From: Endomychus coccineus
Taxonomy: Eukaryota > Arthropoda > Insecta > Coleoptera > Endomychidae
Reading direction: 5' to 3'
NCBI GenBank assembly: GCA_958510875.1
Contig: OY294070.1
Coordinates: forward strand, 114,804,703-114,868,702
DNA: 64,000 nt
In this document: positions 1 to 11,040 of the stretch, piece by piece
Layout of the letters: the number at the start of each line of letters is the position of its first letter
How positions within the stretch are numbered: position 1 is the first letter of the stretch
The notes under the pieces: generated by a model
Databases searched by the model: none
Told to the model about the DNA's origin: nothing
Seen by the model: only the letters and a program-made list of their open reading frames with translations
Translations under genes and position numbers: made by a program

Positions 1-109
1 ATAGAAGAAGGAAATTTTACTTTGTTGAATATCACTCGATTTGAAAGAGAGTTGACGGCAGTAGTTCATTTTCAAAACATACAATGAAAAAACACTGATA
101 CATTACAGT

Positions 110-312
110 ATTTATATGAATTGAACTCGTAAATCCTTGGGAAATTAATCGATTTTGATCGGACAATGTCACAGAAAAAAGTTGACCACAAATAAAAATG
201 CGCAAATTGTTTATATTGTTTATAAACAGTAAATGAAGCTTATTTTTGACACTGCATAAACATTTCTTAAAAACATGCAAAATTTGATAGTTTTTGATCG
301 AATAAAGACTAT
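110..312. repeat. Left arm of long inverted repeat (outer pair)
   Basis: This stretch is an imperfect reverse complement of about 2322-2555. Matching landmarks include AATCCTTGGGAAAT against ATTTCCCAAGGATT, the GCGCAAATTGTTTATATTG block, and TTTGATCGAATAAAG against CTTTATCCGATCAAA. Together the arms enclose the EEP nuclease pseudogene, so this may be a terminal repeat of one mobile element. I could not find a clean target-site duplication. Confidence 0.6.
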
Positions 313-365
313 TTTTAAGCTACTTCGAAAAATAACAGGAACTCGTTTATGTTGCGCTCTCTCGG

Positions 366-1250
366 GTGACTAATATTGAAAAACTATATATCACGAGAAA
401 AAACGATAATTCTACATTCAAGTTTTATAATAATCGAAGGCAAGCTGCATCGAGTGCATCTTTGTTGCAAGAATTCAAAAGACTGCCGTTAAATAGTGTT
501 CAGACGACAGCTCAAAGTGCCTTAGATTTCCTTAGAAATAGAAATGGCATTTCAATAATGACTTTCAATTGCCAAAGTCTAAATAGTCACAAATACGATT
601 TACAAGATTCAGTTACGAGACAAACTTCTTACTTCTTACCGAATCTTGCATGGCGCATGATAATCTGATTGAAATACCTAATTTCAATTGTATTATTCAA
701 TTCAAACGAGATACTGTTCCGAAAGGTGGGGTGGCTATTTACCAAAATAATAATAATGTAACTAATATTATGACTCCGAATATTGAAATAAATATTGCAC
801 ACGTTAGCGATGTTAATGTTGAGCGCTCATTTTTTGGAGATATTTGTGCGTGCTTATGCAAACTTAGAAATGGCCTACACATAGTCATGGTAGCAATTTA
901 CATTTATCCGAATCAAAAATTGGACGAGGTAGAGCATTTTATTCATCGCACTTTACTGGAGTACACTGAAGAAGGGTCGAAAATACTCAGTACAAATGGT
1001 AATAAATTTCCACTTATCTTGGCTGGCGATTTCAACATCAACTTCGCTGATAAAAAATCATAGCGGTGACAACTTTTCTTTCGGAAAAATTGAATTTGAA
1101 AATGAATAATGATCCAAAAGAATCCACAACGGAATATGGGGCCACCATTGACGCGGTATTTTCCAGATATTTAGAGGATATCAAGTCTCAAACTTATGTC
1201 TCTTATTTGAGTTATTCAGTTACCATAAACCTATAGTTCCAATGATAACA
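366..1250 (+). pseudogene. EEP-family endonuclease, Helentron-like (decayed)
   Basis: Three or four successive frames rebuild one endonuclease/exonuclease/phosphatase domain. The first frame (366-660) ends with SIMTFNCQSLNSH, which carries the metal-binding Asn. The second (650-1063) has FKRDTVPKGGVAIY, a long middle and the AGDFNIN active-site motif. The third (from 1066) reads KLNLKMNNDPKES and TIDAVFSRYLE. After a last slip comes FSYHKPI, the usual catalytic His motif. The line-up resembles the EEP domain that ends Rep/PIF1-helicase proteins of arthropod Helentron (Helitron2) elements. That assignment is from memory of the family; a non-LTR retrotransposon EEP is the alternative. At least three frameshifts make it non-functional. 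No Rep or helicase part is visible here. Confidence 0.7.
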
Positions 1251-1534
1251 AATTCGTGAATAACATACATGTATTGTAAGATAATAAAAATATTTTAAAC
1301 GATATTAACTTCTCATTTATTCAATAAAAGAAAAAAATTGGTTTCTTATGGGTCACTACGCTCAAAAAGTGTAACTTGAATTAATATCAAGGAAAAAACT
1401 TGAATTAATATCGAAGAAAAAAAAAATACTGTATAAATAAAAAATAAATAAATAATTATAATTGCATAAGTTGAGAAAAAATGCTATGCAATAGCTTCAC
1501 CGCGGCAGTCCCGAAGTGCCACACGTTTTTTTTT
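1251..1534. other. AT-rich spacer
   Basis: Low-complexity A/T-rich DNA with a short repeated phrase (CTTGAATTAATATC occurs twice around 1375-1410). I see no coding signal. Confidence 0.5.
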
Positions 1535-1745
1535 GTTATAAACAATTCATTCATAATAAAATAGATGATAATTTTGATATTCTGAGTTCGATTATATCGT
1601 CAATATCGTCGAATGTATAACTCACAAATTTGCTAATTTGTTATAAACAAATTTTATTTATTATTAAATATACGAATTTGACCAAACGAGTTTATAGTCG
1701 TTGTCGGATAATTTTGGCCTCCTAAGTACGATTCATTCTCGTGTA
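1535..1745. repeat. Left arm of inner inverted repeat
   Basis: This is an imperfect reverse complement of 2085-2315. Shared landmarks are GAGTTTATAGTCGTTG against CAACGACTATAAACTC, CCTCCTAAGTA against TACTAAGGAGG, and ATATCGTCAATATCG against CGATATTGACGAT. Its right partner abuts the right arm of the outer pair, so two fold-back elements may lie end to end or nested. Confidence 0.7.
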
Positions 1746-2084
1746 AATTTTCAAAAGCGAACTAGAAAAAATAATGAAAATTTTGATGTTCTAGTATGAC
1801 AAAGTATCAGTAAATATATATAAAATTAAACTTTTTTTTGAGGAGGTATGTGAGAGTTGTTATGGAAGGAAAAACAATTATTCAAAATTAGTGGCACACC
1901 ACTAAGACTTGATACATTTCATCAATTTTGTCAAAAAAATCAAGTTCTAAGTGTGCATATTATATAAAGCTGAATAAAGATGTCGCATTTCTTTTTTCCC
2001 TATTTGTTGATAAATAATTTGTTTATAACAATTCAAAAATGTATGTATGCATTCAACAACCATAATAGCAATAAAATCCTACTA

Positions 2085-2315
2085 AGGAGGCCAAATTATC
2101 CGCAACGACTATAAACTCGAGATTTTGGTAAAATTCGAATATTAAGTAATAAATATAATTTGCTTATAACAAATAAGCTAATTTGTGGGTATACATTCAA
2201 CGATATTGACGATAAAATAGAACACAGAATACCAAAATTTTCCGAAAACAATCCTAAAGTTGAAATTTTGGTCGAATTCATCTAATTTGTTAATAAATAA
2301 ATTGTTCATAACAAA
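2085..2315. repeat. Right arm of inner inverted repeat
   Basis: Partner of 1535-1745. The arms are ~210-230 bp and about 340 bp apart. The loop (1746-2084) has no reading frame of note, which suits a non-autonomous fold-back or MITE-type element. Confidence 0.7.
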
Positions 2316-2321
2316 AAATAG

Positions 2322-2555
2322 GCTTTATCCGATCAAAACGGTAAAATTTAACATTATTCATAAATTTTGGAGTAATCTCAAAATGGAACTAATTAAATTG
2401 TTCATTTATTGTTTATGAACAATATAAACAATTTGCGCAACTTTATTTGTGGTTAACGTTTTTTCTGATGACATTCTGAAGAGAATGCATCTCGTCCCTT
2501 CAGAATCTATCCATTTCCCAAGGATTAACGGGTTTGGCATATTTTCATACCCATT
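2322..2555. repeat. Right arm of long inverted repeat (outer pair)
   Basis: Partner of 110-312. It contains a small perfect hairpin (CATTCT-GAAG-AGAATG, about 2471-2486) that the left arm lacks. Confidence 0.6.
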
Positions 2556-2759
2556 TGACTGCATTAGGTGAATTATGTTGAGATAGTAAACGGAAAGGGA
2601 TCAAGCTGTCGGTAATTACATTCTAAGGATTGTACGTGGAATTTAATTAGGTGAAAAAGTGAAATTTCCTAAATCTAGTTGCTCGTTAAGTAGATTATTT
2701 GAAGGATTATTGTAATCTGATTGTATTCAAAATATTTAGGTTTTCTAGCGGAGTAAGAC

Positions 2760-3240
2760 GGTGTTGGGTTTCTATAAAGTGGTTTTAAAAACTTTAACCA
2801 CTTTTATTTAATTGAAATGACTTAAAATGTTCCTTATATCTACCTTCAAACGATCGACTCGTTTGACCAATATATGGGACATTACATTGTTCACAAGTTA
2901 ACTCATAAACTCCTGAGCCGAAATTAATTAGATTTAGTTTTTACATTAAAAAGTATGTTTAACAATTTTTGGCTTGCTCTGAAAGCTACATCTAACTTTG
3001 TTCCTTGAGGATATTCCAGATTTTATCAGATGTTGGCCCAAAGTACGTCAAGGTAACAAATTTTATCTCAGTTACTTGTTGCACGTTGCGATAAATTTGA
3101 TAAATAGTTAATCTTGAATATTTTCCCTTGATTGAATTATTTATTAGCGATACAGAAAAGTCGTTATGTATCGCAATATTTCTCATAGTATCTAACTCAG
3201 TCAAAAGTGCTGGTTTTCCTAATGGTATGGACAAGGCTCT
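2760..3240 (-). pseudogene. Penelope-like element, linker and GIY-YIG end
   Basis: Read on the minus strand, an open stretch (3234-2992) carries FVTLTYFGPTSDKIWNILKE, matching the linker before the endonuclease of Penelope-like elements. After a stop and frameshift comes LDVAFRASQKLLN, then SGVYELTCEQCNVPYIGQTS at about 2920-2860. That is the GIY-YIG core with its flanking CxxC, followed by RYKEHFKSFQLNKSG. The frame is broken at least twice and there is no reverse transcriptase part, so this is a 5'-truncated relic. GIY-YIG enzymes are the integration endonuclease of this retroelement class. Confidence 0.8.
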
Positions 3241-3299
3241 ATGTTTCGTAGATTGGAACGCTGCTATTTACATTACAGTCCCTGCATCAAAATCTACAT

Positions 3300-4384
3300 T
3301 TCAGCAATGTGTCTAAACTTGAGAAAAGTAATTTAGCGTATAACGGAAATAAATTCTTGAATGTCTGATTCATTTCATTGATGGTTTAATGCGAAATACT
3401 TTTTGCTCTAAGGTCTGCATCTGCTTATAACCTTACAATTTAACCACAATCTGACTATAAGAAAATCGTAATAACGTTTCTTGCCGTTACTCATTCGCAA
3501 TGCGAATGAATATTGTACACCATCTAATTTGATTTTTCTTTGCGATTTATATAATGTTCTTTGTATTATTTTTATCACTATTAATAAAAAATATACTTGC
3601 ATTCGATTATTTTCGAGCCTATTAGCTCACCTTTTCACATGCACGACAGCTCCAAGACTAGAACTGGATCAATTTGAATAGATGATGCTCATCAAATTTG
3701 TAATGAGGTTGGATACTTCTCATTTCATGAACTTAATGAAGATTGTGGATATTGAACATGGAATTTTGGGAGGTTACCCAATTATGAATACGTACTTCTG
3801 CGGTTGTTTGATCGCTTTATCGCACTGGTTCAATTGGGAAACTTGTGGTTATAAAATGAATTTAAATGTAAAATTATGTCTTCAAATATTACAAATCATT
3901 AGTAGTATGTTGCTATTATTTTTTTATTGTTTAAAAATTCCTATTGTTTCTAGAATATTGAGTTTATTTCCGTTTACTTGGATAAGTAAAATATCGGAAT
4001 TAAGGGGGAATATGTTGCAATAGGGGATTCGCGCATGTTCTTGGAATCTTGCCCTGAAATTGTGTCCAGTTTGTACTATCTACACTATAGCCATCACACC
4101 TCAGCCAACGAATTTCAGATTCCTTTTTATCTATTTCAGATTCCGAATTGTCATGTCATTTGTTATGGAGCTAACAACTTAACACATTAATATTACTCCA
4201 CACATTATTTTCCTAGCTACATTTATATGATGGTGTTCGCGGCATTGCTCTTAATTAGCTTAGATCATACCTGACTGGTGAACAGTACCTTATAACAACA
4301 TAAATATAGGTTGTAGTTATCATGATCATTCGGGGAGAGTGGGTTGTACCACCAGATACACTTCGGCCACTTAGGTGAGCCCAT
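3300..4384. other. No recognised gene
   Basis: I see nothing convincing here. A plus-strand frame at 3682-4023 (113 codons) is hydrophobic in its second half but matches no family I know. A small palindrome CATTCGCAATGCGAATG sits near 3493. Confidence 0.4.
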
Positions 4385-4560
4385 TGTGCACACCGTGGTC
4401 AGAAGCCTTTTCTATTCTAGTAGGTTTGTGGCACGCCACAAGTTCGTCTGAGAGCAGTATTTGCTTTGCCGAAGTAACCTTGCCTGGGGGATGTCGAAGG
4501 AGGGCATGTGAGAGGCAGTTTCTCCATCTCTTTGTATTTCTTACATATAGAATCATCTGC
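4385..4560 (-). pseudogene. Non-LTR retrotransposon 3' coding end
   Basis: The minus strand reads MSIADDSICKKYKEMEKLP and then PRQGYFGKANTAL. This corresponds to the Cys/His-containing tail after the RNase H domain of insect non-LTR elements (compare 4939-5170, which has the same order on the other strand). It joins directly to the SINE at 4575-4885 and is heavily mutated. Confidence 0.5.
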
Positions 4561-4574
4561 GATACTCATTTTCT

Positions 4575-4885
4575 TGAGGAGTTGGTTGAAACTCTTTCTG
4601 GGCACCTAATGAACCTGCAACATCCCATTAAGTAGTGTAGGAGTCCCTGAGTTCGAACCTAATCCCTTCAGATATAGCCACTAAACACTCCACCTCGTGT
4701 GGTAGGCTCGATCCTGCAATCAGGGCAGTCTTGATGACACTTAGGCTTGGCAGTCCATTGTATCTTGCCTCACCACTTTTTCGGGTCATCGGAAAAATTC
4801 CGCAGTCACTGTATTCGAACCCGCGACCGCCAGCCACAATGATTCGAAGATCGATGTTTCGACCACTTAGCTACCTTACCCCTTG
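4575..4885 (-). repeat. tRNA-derived SINE, copy A
   Basis: The minus-strand head resembles a tRNA gene: an A-box-like stretch (AAGTGGTCGAAACATCG) and, ~35 nt on, the B-box-like GGTTCGAATAC at 4821-4811. The body contains TCCGATGACCCGAAAAAG, the CACACGAGGTGGAGTGTTTA block and AGAGTTTCAACCAACTCCT. The same order recurs at 43775-44010 and, without its first half-head, at 32680-32955. Three dispersed copies plus pol III-like boxes support a SINE. Confidence 0.75.
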
Positions 4886-4938
4886 CGATATTCATCTTAT
4901 GGAGGTTTCTGTTAGAACGACAGTGACCCATTGAGGAG

Positions 4939-5290
4939 ATGACTGGTATTCTCACTAGTCACTATCATTTTAAGAAACTCCCACATATTATGAGCATCGC
5001 AAGTGTCCCCATATGTAGGAAATTTCGAGATGTAGAGGAAACAGGAACTCACATTCTGCAGGAATGCCCTGCTTTGTCATCCCTCAGACAACGTTACTTC
5101 GGCGGAGCAGAACTGCTTCCAGAGGAACTTATGGAAGCCAGCGTAAACAATATCCTGTGTTTCTGGTAGGCCACGAGCTCTGTAGAATATAATAGGCTAC
5201 TGATTATGAGGAGCACAATGGGCCCAATCAAATGACCCAGATGCATCTAAAGGGATAAACCCCCCATGTTATATATGATTATGATGATGA
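4939..5290 (+). pseudogene. Non-LTR retrotransposon 3' end (RNase H tail)
   Basis: The frame 4939-5169 reads LTSHYHFKKLPHIMSIAS, then a zinc-knuckle-like ICRKFRDVEETGTHILQECP and LSSLRQRYFGGAELLPEE. This is the usual C-terminal end of R1/jockey-group ORF2 proteins that carry RNase H. The stop at 5167 is followed by a ~100-bp 3' UTR ending in a GATTATGATGATGA tail. A related 3' UTR and tail is at 55600-55680. No RT survives here, so it is a 5'-truncated copy. Confidence 0.75.
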
Positions 5291-6173
5291 GATGGTTAGA
5301 AAATATGGTTTTACATCAAGATTAGAAATTCAGTCTTTGTAGGCAATTAATAACCTTATTGTCAATATACGATCGACAATGGTTTTGGCGATACCTGATT
5401 CGCAATGGAACCTGAGAAAATATAATAACAGCTGGAAATACCTGGTTCAACGTTGCGAATAAGTTTAATTAGAGTCCATTTCTGAATGTACAAAAACGTA
5501 AATTATAATGTCTGCTAATATCGATGGTTCGAGAGGCAATTAGTCTTTCCCGTTACGGACCAAAAGCGAGACAAATAAATCGCCAATGAGAGAATTAAAA
5601 TATCCTTTAAAAGGTTCGCAACAGGAATGTATTAGTGATGAAGGCAATCATTATACTCAATGCAGGACATCCCATGTAATATATTATACATCCGATAATT
5701 TCAATTCGGGTACAAATTAAAGTGATATAATATATTACCTTATATTCAAAATGGAGTTGTTCAACTATCAATAACTCGAGCCGTTTAAAATACAAACTGT
5801 TCATGATTAGTTTCTGAAATAATCTATGGAGAATAATGATTCAATGTGGCGTATCACGAAAAAGTCTATATTAAATAGACCTTTAAAGTGGAAGCTAATG
5901 TGGGTTGAATGAAAGAAAATCAATATGTTGAATTGTAATAAATCTCCTTGTTTCCTATGTCAGACACGATTATTAATTTCGTTTGAAGTCCCACGACAAA
6001 GTTACCGATTATGGGTGAATGAATATATAATAATCTAATAATTAGAAAAATTGTAATAAACAAATTTAACCTTTGCTTATCACCTTTTGGGAAATAATCA
6101 TAATTTGACTGATATAAATGAAACAAAAACATCACATTACTGTACAGGAGGCTTGTTGTTAAATTTATCAGGG
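5291..6173. other. No recognised gene
   Basis: AT-rich sequence with only short frames on either strand. I recognised no repeat or gene. Confidence 0.4.
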
Positions 6174-6181
6174 GCATATTC

Positions 6182-7473
6182 CAGTGGCGGCTGGTACTGA
6201 AGTGCACAAGGGCACGTGCCCACCCAACTATCAAGATAAACACAGAAGGGAGTCCCTATGGAATTGAGTGTATTATTTTATTCCGCACGTCAGGCGCATG
6301 CAACGCTAATGCTCAAAACTGTATTCCGGGGAACGTTCCGAAGTCGGGTACACTTTTCGAACATGATTCAGCTGACTAAGGTTACCTTCGCCATATGCGC
6401 TTATTTCGTCGGTTCGAGACACAAAGCGGCGTATCTCCAGTAAACGTTTTGCTTTCAAAGTGTACAGTGTGTGAATTCTTAATGAAATAGTCAAACGTGG
6501 ATTACCAAGCGCTGTTTCTACATTCTGGATGTTCGAAGTCGAGCTGTGAACACATTATTTGAGCACCAGGATTCTTTCAGAGAATATTTGGATAAAGTTA
6601 TTGACGAACATGGGATGGATTCAGTTACTATTAGTGGAGCAAGTGGCTTATTGAAACATTTGAATTGTCCAGAATTTCCCCAATGATTGATAATATTTCA
6701 TGTCATCATGCCACATGTTGAAATATTATTTAGTTAGACTCAAATGAGCGCCATTGACAGTGATCAACTACAAAAGGCAATTGAACAATCCCCAAGCAAA
6801 TTATTGGAATTAGAAATAAATTCTACAGACAATGACATTCCAAAACGCAATAATGAAAAAGCTACTACGAAAAATTAAAAAATGACAGCGGGAGAGCTCG
6901 TAATGCAAAGGAAGTATGTGACACTATTTTAAGCCAAATTAGGGACCGATTTGATTCTTGGTGCAGCAAAATTTTTTGATTCCCAAAATGTTAAAACTTA
7001 TAGACATGCATTTCTAAAACATTTTGATGAAACTGTGAACTTATCCTATGTTGGACAGTGTCAAATTAAAAAGTGAACTTTCAGCAATTTATGAGCGCCA
7101 TGACATGTCTGACGTGGGTGGTATTTTGCCACTTTCAGTGTTCATAACTACAACCATGAAAAGGTTTTGACAACAACATACAAACTGTTGGATATTATTT
7201 GTAAAACGCACATGTCGGGAGCATAATGTGAATAATTTTTGTTCCACCTTCAAACGCATCAAAACTTTTCTGAGAAGCACAATGTCAGAATCGACTGAAC
7301 ACATTGGCGGTCCTGGCAATAGAAAAGAAGTTCGTCCAGTTTATAACGGATTCTGAAAACAAAGTCATAGACGTTTTTTCCAGCATGAAAAATAAGAGAA
7401 TGGATTGATATACAAAATAGGTGACTTTTTTCTTGGTGCCCACCCTCTTTCTTAACTCGTCGAGCCGCCACTG
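6182..7473 (+). mobile_element. hAT element relic, copy 3
   Basis: The ends are CAGTGGCGGCT (6182) and AGCCGCCACTG (ending 7473), the same termini as the hAT copies at 9377 and 50080. The flanks GCATATTC and GCATATCT share their first six bases, consistent with a worn 8-bp duplication. Inside, remnants on the plus strand follow transposase order: YLDKVIDEHGMDSVTISGAS near 6580-6650, and FCSTFKRIKTFLRSTMSEST near 7235-7300, which is the C-terminal dimerisation motif. Many stops and shifts separate them. Confidence 0.8.
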
Positions 7474-7535
7474 GCATATCTTATATATATAATTCTACTG
7501 TACGTGTGTATGTAATTGAACTCCTCCTAAACGGC

Positions 7536-8375
7536 ACGACCGATTTGAATGAATTTTTTTGTATGCGTTTGGGTAGTGCCCTGGATGATTTGGATTCACA
7601 AATCAGCCCGGCAGATGGCACTGCAGTCGGTATCTAGGGTATTTGTCTATATAGCTGGACCGATTTGAATGATTTTTTTTGTATGCGTTCGGGTGGTGCC
7701 CTGGATGGTTTATATTTACAAATCAGTCCGGCCGATGGCGCTGCAGTGGGTATCTGGGGTATTTATCTATATAGCTGGACCGATTCGGATGAATTTTTTT
7801 GTATGCGTTCGGGTGGCGCCCTGGACGGTTAAGATTCACAAATCAGTCCGGCAGATGGCGCTGCGGTCGGTATCTGGGCTATCTATCTATATGGCTGAAC
7901 TGATTTGGATGAATTTTTTTGTATGCGTTTGGGAGGCCCCCTGGATGGTTTAGATTCACAAATCAGCATGACAAATGACGCTGCAGTCGGTATCTAGGTT
8001 ATTTATCTATATAGCTGGACCGATTTGAATGAATTTTTTTGTATGCGTTCGGGTGGCGCCCTGGACGGTTAAGATTCACAAATCAGTCCGGCAGATGGCG
8101 CTGCAGTCGGTATCTGGGTTATCTATCTATATGGCTGAACAGATTTGGATGAATTTTTTTGTATGCGTTTGGGAGGCCCCCTGGATGGTTTAGATTCACA
8201 AATCAGCATGACAAATGACGCTGCAGTCGGTATCTAGGTTATCTATCTATATAGCAGGACCGATTTGAATGAATTTTTCTGTATGCGTTTGGGTGGTACC
8301 CTGGATGATTTAGATTCACAAATCAGCCTGTCAGATGGCGCTGCAGTCGGTATCTAGGTTATTTATCAATACTGC
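7536..8375. repeat. Minisatellite, seven 120-bp units
   Basis: The anchor GTATGCGTT recurs at 7561, 7681, 7801, 7921, 8041, 8161 and 8281, exactly 120 bases apart. Each unit carries an ACCGATTTGAATGAA-like start, CCCTGGATGGTT, GATTCACAAATCAG, GATGGCGCTGCAGTCGG and TATCTATATAGC. Unit variants alternate: units 3 and 5 are near-identical, as are 4 and 6, implying a two-unit (240-bp) duplication. Because 120 is a multiple of three, a chance frame runs through 7669-7953; I do not read it as a gene. Confidence 0.95.
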
Positions 8376-8691
8376 AACTAAACGGCAGGATCGACTTCAA
8401 TGAATTTTTGTGTAGGCATTCATTCATTGCATTTGATTTTTTTGTACGCTGTGTTTTGATATTATATGTATCGCATTTACGTAAATATTGAGAGTATTAT
8501 ATTCAGATATAAGTTATGTGCATAGGATTTCGTTTATTATTCGACATTTTTTTTTGAGTGTATTATATTAAGTGTGTTTCGTTATTTTGACATTTTAATT
8601 TTTTTGTACGGTGTCTTTTGATACTTCAGGTGTCGCATTTCAGTGAATATTGAGTGTATTATATTCACATATAAGTTAGGTACATAAAACA

Positions 8692-8793
8692 ATGCCACGT
8701 CTTCGTGATCAAGGAGGAAATATTGGTCGACAGACTCGGAATTCACAATTAGTCCAGAACCGTCGTGCAGGACAACGTCTGTCGGGTCCGCTA
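8692..8793 (+). pseudogene. Truncated Helitron Rep N-terminus
   Basis: The ATG at 8692 opens about 34 basic, Gln/Arg-rich codons and ends at the CTAG terminus without a stop of its own. It follows an AT-rich leader containing two similar blocks (GTATTATATTCA near 8492 and 8658). It is too short for function. I assign it by resemblance to the first residues of insect Helitron proteins; a homology search could change this. Confidence 0.45.
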
Positions 8794-8799
8794 GTTTGT

Positions 8800-9275
8800 A
8801 CATAAAAATAATCCGAAAATCTACCTACTTATGGACAAGTTTGACTCACTTAATTCCATTCTGTATTCAGAATTGAAAATGTTTTTAAAGTAACTTCTGC
8901 TTGGTGACTTAGACATACATAAATCAACAGAATTGGCAGAGGATAATATAATAATAATATAATGTTCAACCCAAAATGACTTACTTTGTCTGAAATTTGC
9001 CATAAACGTTCTTATACTATTTGCGCAGCTTCCAGCTATTCGCAGGAAGTCAGTAAAAACATTTGCGTGCGGTTGAAGGTTGTATGATGAATTTTAATTT
9101 TGCGGCTAATTGTTTTGCTTTCGTGTAAGAAACTACTTTGCATAACTTTTGCGAAAGAGAACTAGCAGATAATATTTGACGTTTGCACTACATCGCAGTT
9201 GATAATTATCCGTTGTGTATAGACAATTTGACAAAAAGGAGAGCGTTGACGAGTTAATAGTATGACTGAACGTGT
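8800..9275. other. No recognised gene
   Basis: Short frames only. An ATAATATAATAATAATATAA run is at 8943-8962. I saw no other feature. Confidence 0.4.
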
Positions 9276-9376
9276 ATGTGCGAACCAATTAAAATTCAAC
9301 AATTCCAATGTAGTAACAAAGGCTGTGATTGCACTCGTTACCTATGCAAAAATGTATGTCCAACGTACCTACATAA
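9276..9376 (+). pseudogene. Cys-rich reading frame cut by hAT insertion
   Basis: From the ATG at 9276 the frame has six Cys in 34 codons (CSNKGCDCTRYLCKNVC). It runs straight into the TSD of the hAT element at 9377. Across the element (one TSD copy removed) it continues as TYLHNYVNHQRIEY and stays open for several dozen codons beyond 11041. I do not recognise the family. It may be part of an older mobile element, and the coding status is uncertain. Confidence 0.35.
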
Positions 9377-11032
9377 CAGTGGCTGCTTCTCGAAGGAGGC
9401 TAAGGAGGCTCAGCCTCCTCACCAATTTATTTTAATGATCATTCTCCATTCTATTTCCTGTTTCTCTGATAATTCTTTAAATTTTACAATTAATTCCCCG
9501 TTCTCAGTAGTTACTTTTAATCTGGCAACAGTGGCCAGAGGCTAGATTATCTATATATCTCAAACGGTAAATACGTGTGGTCAACAGAGTTGCCGTTTTC
9601 CAAGCAGTTCAATTGCTAGATAGGGTAAAAGAGCGAATATGGCAACACCCTATGGAGGCTAACTTCTCGTACGGAATCATCGGTCGAATGAAATACTATT
9701 ACTTGCTACCGCCCTTCCGCTATTAGAATGCGACACGTGTCGTGTTCCGTTAGTTGTTATTTTTGTACCGCGAGGGGAAGTAAGGTTGAGTAGTTAAGTT
9801 ATAATTTATCTAATCGGTGAACGTTAAAATGATGAGTGACTTAATTGCTGGGTTCTTAGAAAATCCATTTAGTGGATTAACATATGATAGAAAAGTGTTT
9901 TGTTAAAAATAAACGGCCTTTACCGGATTTGAAAGGATTAGTGGTGACGATGACAGGTATGTTTCAAAATCGAAATACACAATACATTATATTGCTTGCT
10001 ATTTACATCTGATACAACTTCATGTTAGGGGCACTCGGGTTATGATGATTTGAAAAATTTAGCTCGTGGTATAGATAGACATGAAAAATCGCAGGAACAT
10101 ATTACATCGAGTATTAAGTTTAAATTAACCGGTAAACAGAATATTGTTAAAGGAGGAAAACATAAAATTTGGTAGACAAGAAACAACATTATAAGCAACT
10201 TTTTTTATGGAATTTTAGATACTATTAAAGGTCAAATTGAGATTCGATTTTCCGATTTACATGAATTGAAGTTTTTCGACTTGACGAATAGAAGATTTTT
10301 CGAATCTTTTCCAAAAGAGTTTCCCAATACACTTTTAGATAACTTAGTTCTAAAATAGAAATTTTTTGATAAAATAGCACTGCACAATGAATTATGGGTT
10401 ATATACCTACTCGGATAAAGATATGTTAGGCCAGTACGACATTCACGCCGATATGATAAAATATATGATAGACAATGATTTGCAACAAGTTTTACCTCAG
10501 TTTTATAAACTACTTTGTTCGACAGTCACCATTCCTGTCACGTCGGCATCGGTGGAGAGATCATTTTCTACTCTCAAACGAATTAAAACTTACACGCGAA
10601 ATACAATGGGCCAAAATCGTTTTTACAATGTTAGTTTGATATATATTGAAAAAGATTTAGTAAAACACTTAAATCAAAATGATACATTTTATGATAATAT
10701 TATTGATCATTTTTCGTAAACTAAAGACCGTAGAATTCCGTTAATATATAAAGAAAGTTAATAAAAATAATAAAAAAAAACAAAATATGAAAAATTCCAA
10801 AAAAGAATTAAAAATATCAAAAATCCAAAAAAAAAAAACGAATAAAAAAATTTTTTCCCAAGAGAAACTCTACACCTCCACGTTGGTTCTTGCTTGGCCA
10901 ATTAATTTTGTCACTGGATTAGCTGGTACAGTCGCTGTGCAAAGGTTAAATTTATTGGCTGAATAGAGTATATTTTTACAAGAACGTTTTATGTCCAGCC
11001 TCCTCTCTTAAAAAGTTCACGAGCCGCCACTG
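9377..11032 (+). mobile_element. hAT transposon, copy 1, internally deleted
   Basis: Termini are CAGTGGCTGCT and AGCCGCCACTG, flanked on both sides by CTACATAA (9369-9376 and 11033-11040), a perfect 8-bp duplication typical of hAT. The subterminal sequence AAGGAGGCTAAGGAGGCTC is mirrored by the CAGCCTCCTCTCT stretch near the right end. At 1656 bp it is less than half an autonomous element. It is a deletion derivative that carries both ends of a transposase gene (see 9829-10719). Confidence 0.93.
9829..10719 (+). pseudogene. hAT transposase (ZMYM1-like), deleted
   Basis: The coding remnants keep family order. They start with MMSDLIAGFLENPFSGL at 9829, then the TTF-type zinc-finger region GYDDLKNLARGIDRHEKSQE (10031-10095), then a jump to ILDTIKGQIEIRFSDLHELK (10218-10275) where the catalytic middle is missing. 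An intact C-terminal frame (10387-10719) holds VTSASVERSFSTLKRIKTY, the hAT dimerisation motif. Three or more frames are used, so no full protein is made. Relatives in insects are often annotated as zinc finger MYM-type protein 1-like. Confidence 0.85.
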
Positions 11033-11040
11033 CTACATAA

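Larger units (their letters stand above)
7482..8794 (+). mobile_element. Candidate non-autonomous Helitron
   Basis: The segment starts next to the hAT end with a TC-initiated AT-rich run (the exact start is uncertain) and finishes in CTAG followed by T at 8791-8795, as Helitrons do. Near the right end, a short frame from 8692 starts MPRLRDQGGNIGRQTRNSQL, which looks like the N-terminus of insect Helitron Rep proteins as I remember them. It is cut off after ~34 codons at the CTAG terminus. Between lies a minisatellite. No helicase or full Rep is present, so any movement would need help in trans. Confidence 0.6.

Noticed and set aside
2464..2500. CTGATGA followed by a strong hairpin (CATTCT-GAAG-AGAATG), considered as another hammerhead
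   Set aside because: GAA does not follow the hairpin and no helix I or III partner exists.
3682..4023. 113-codon membrane-like protein
   Set aside because: Hydrophobicity is expected from T-rich DNA; no family resemblance or gene context.
7669..7953. 95-codon open frame in the minisatellite
   Set aside because: The 120-bp period is a multiple of three, so any open unit stays open; no homology and no start context.
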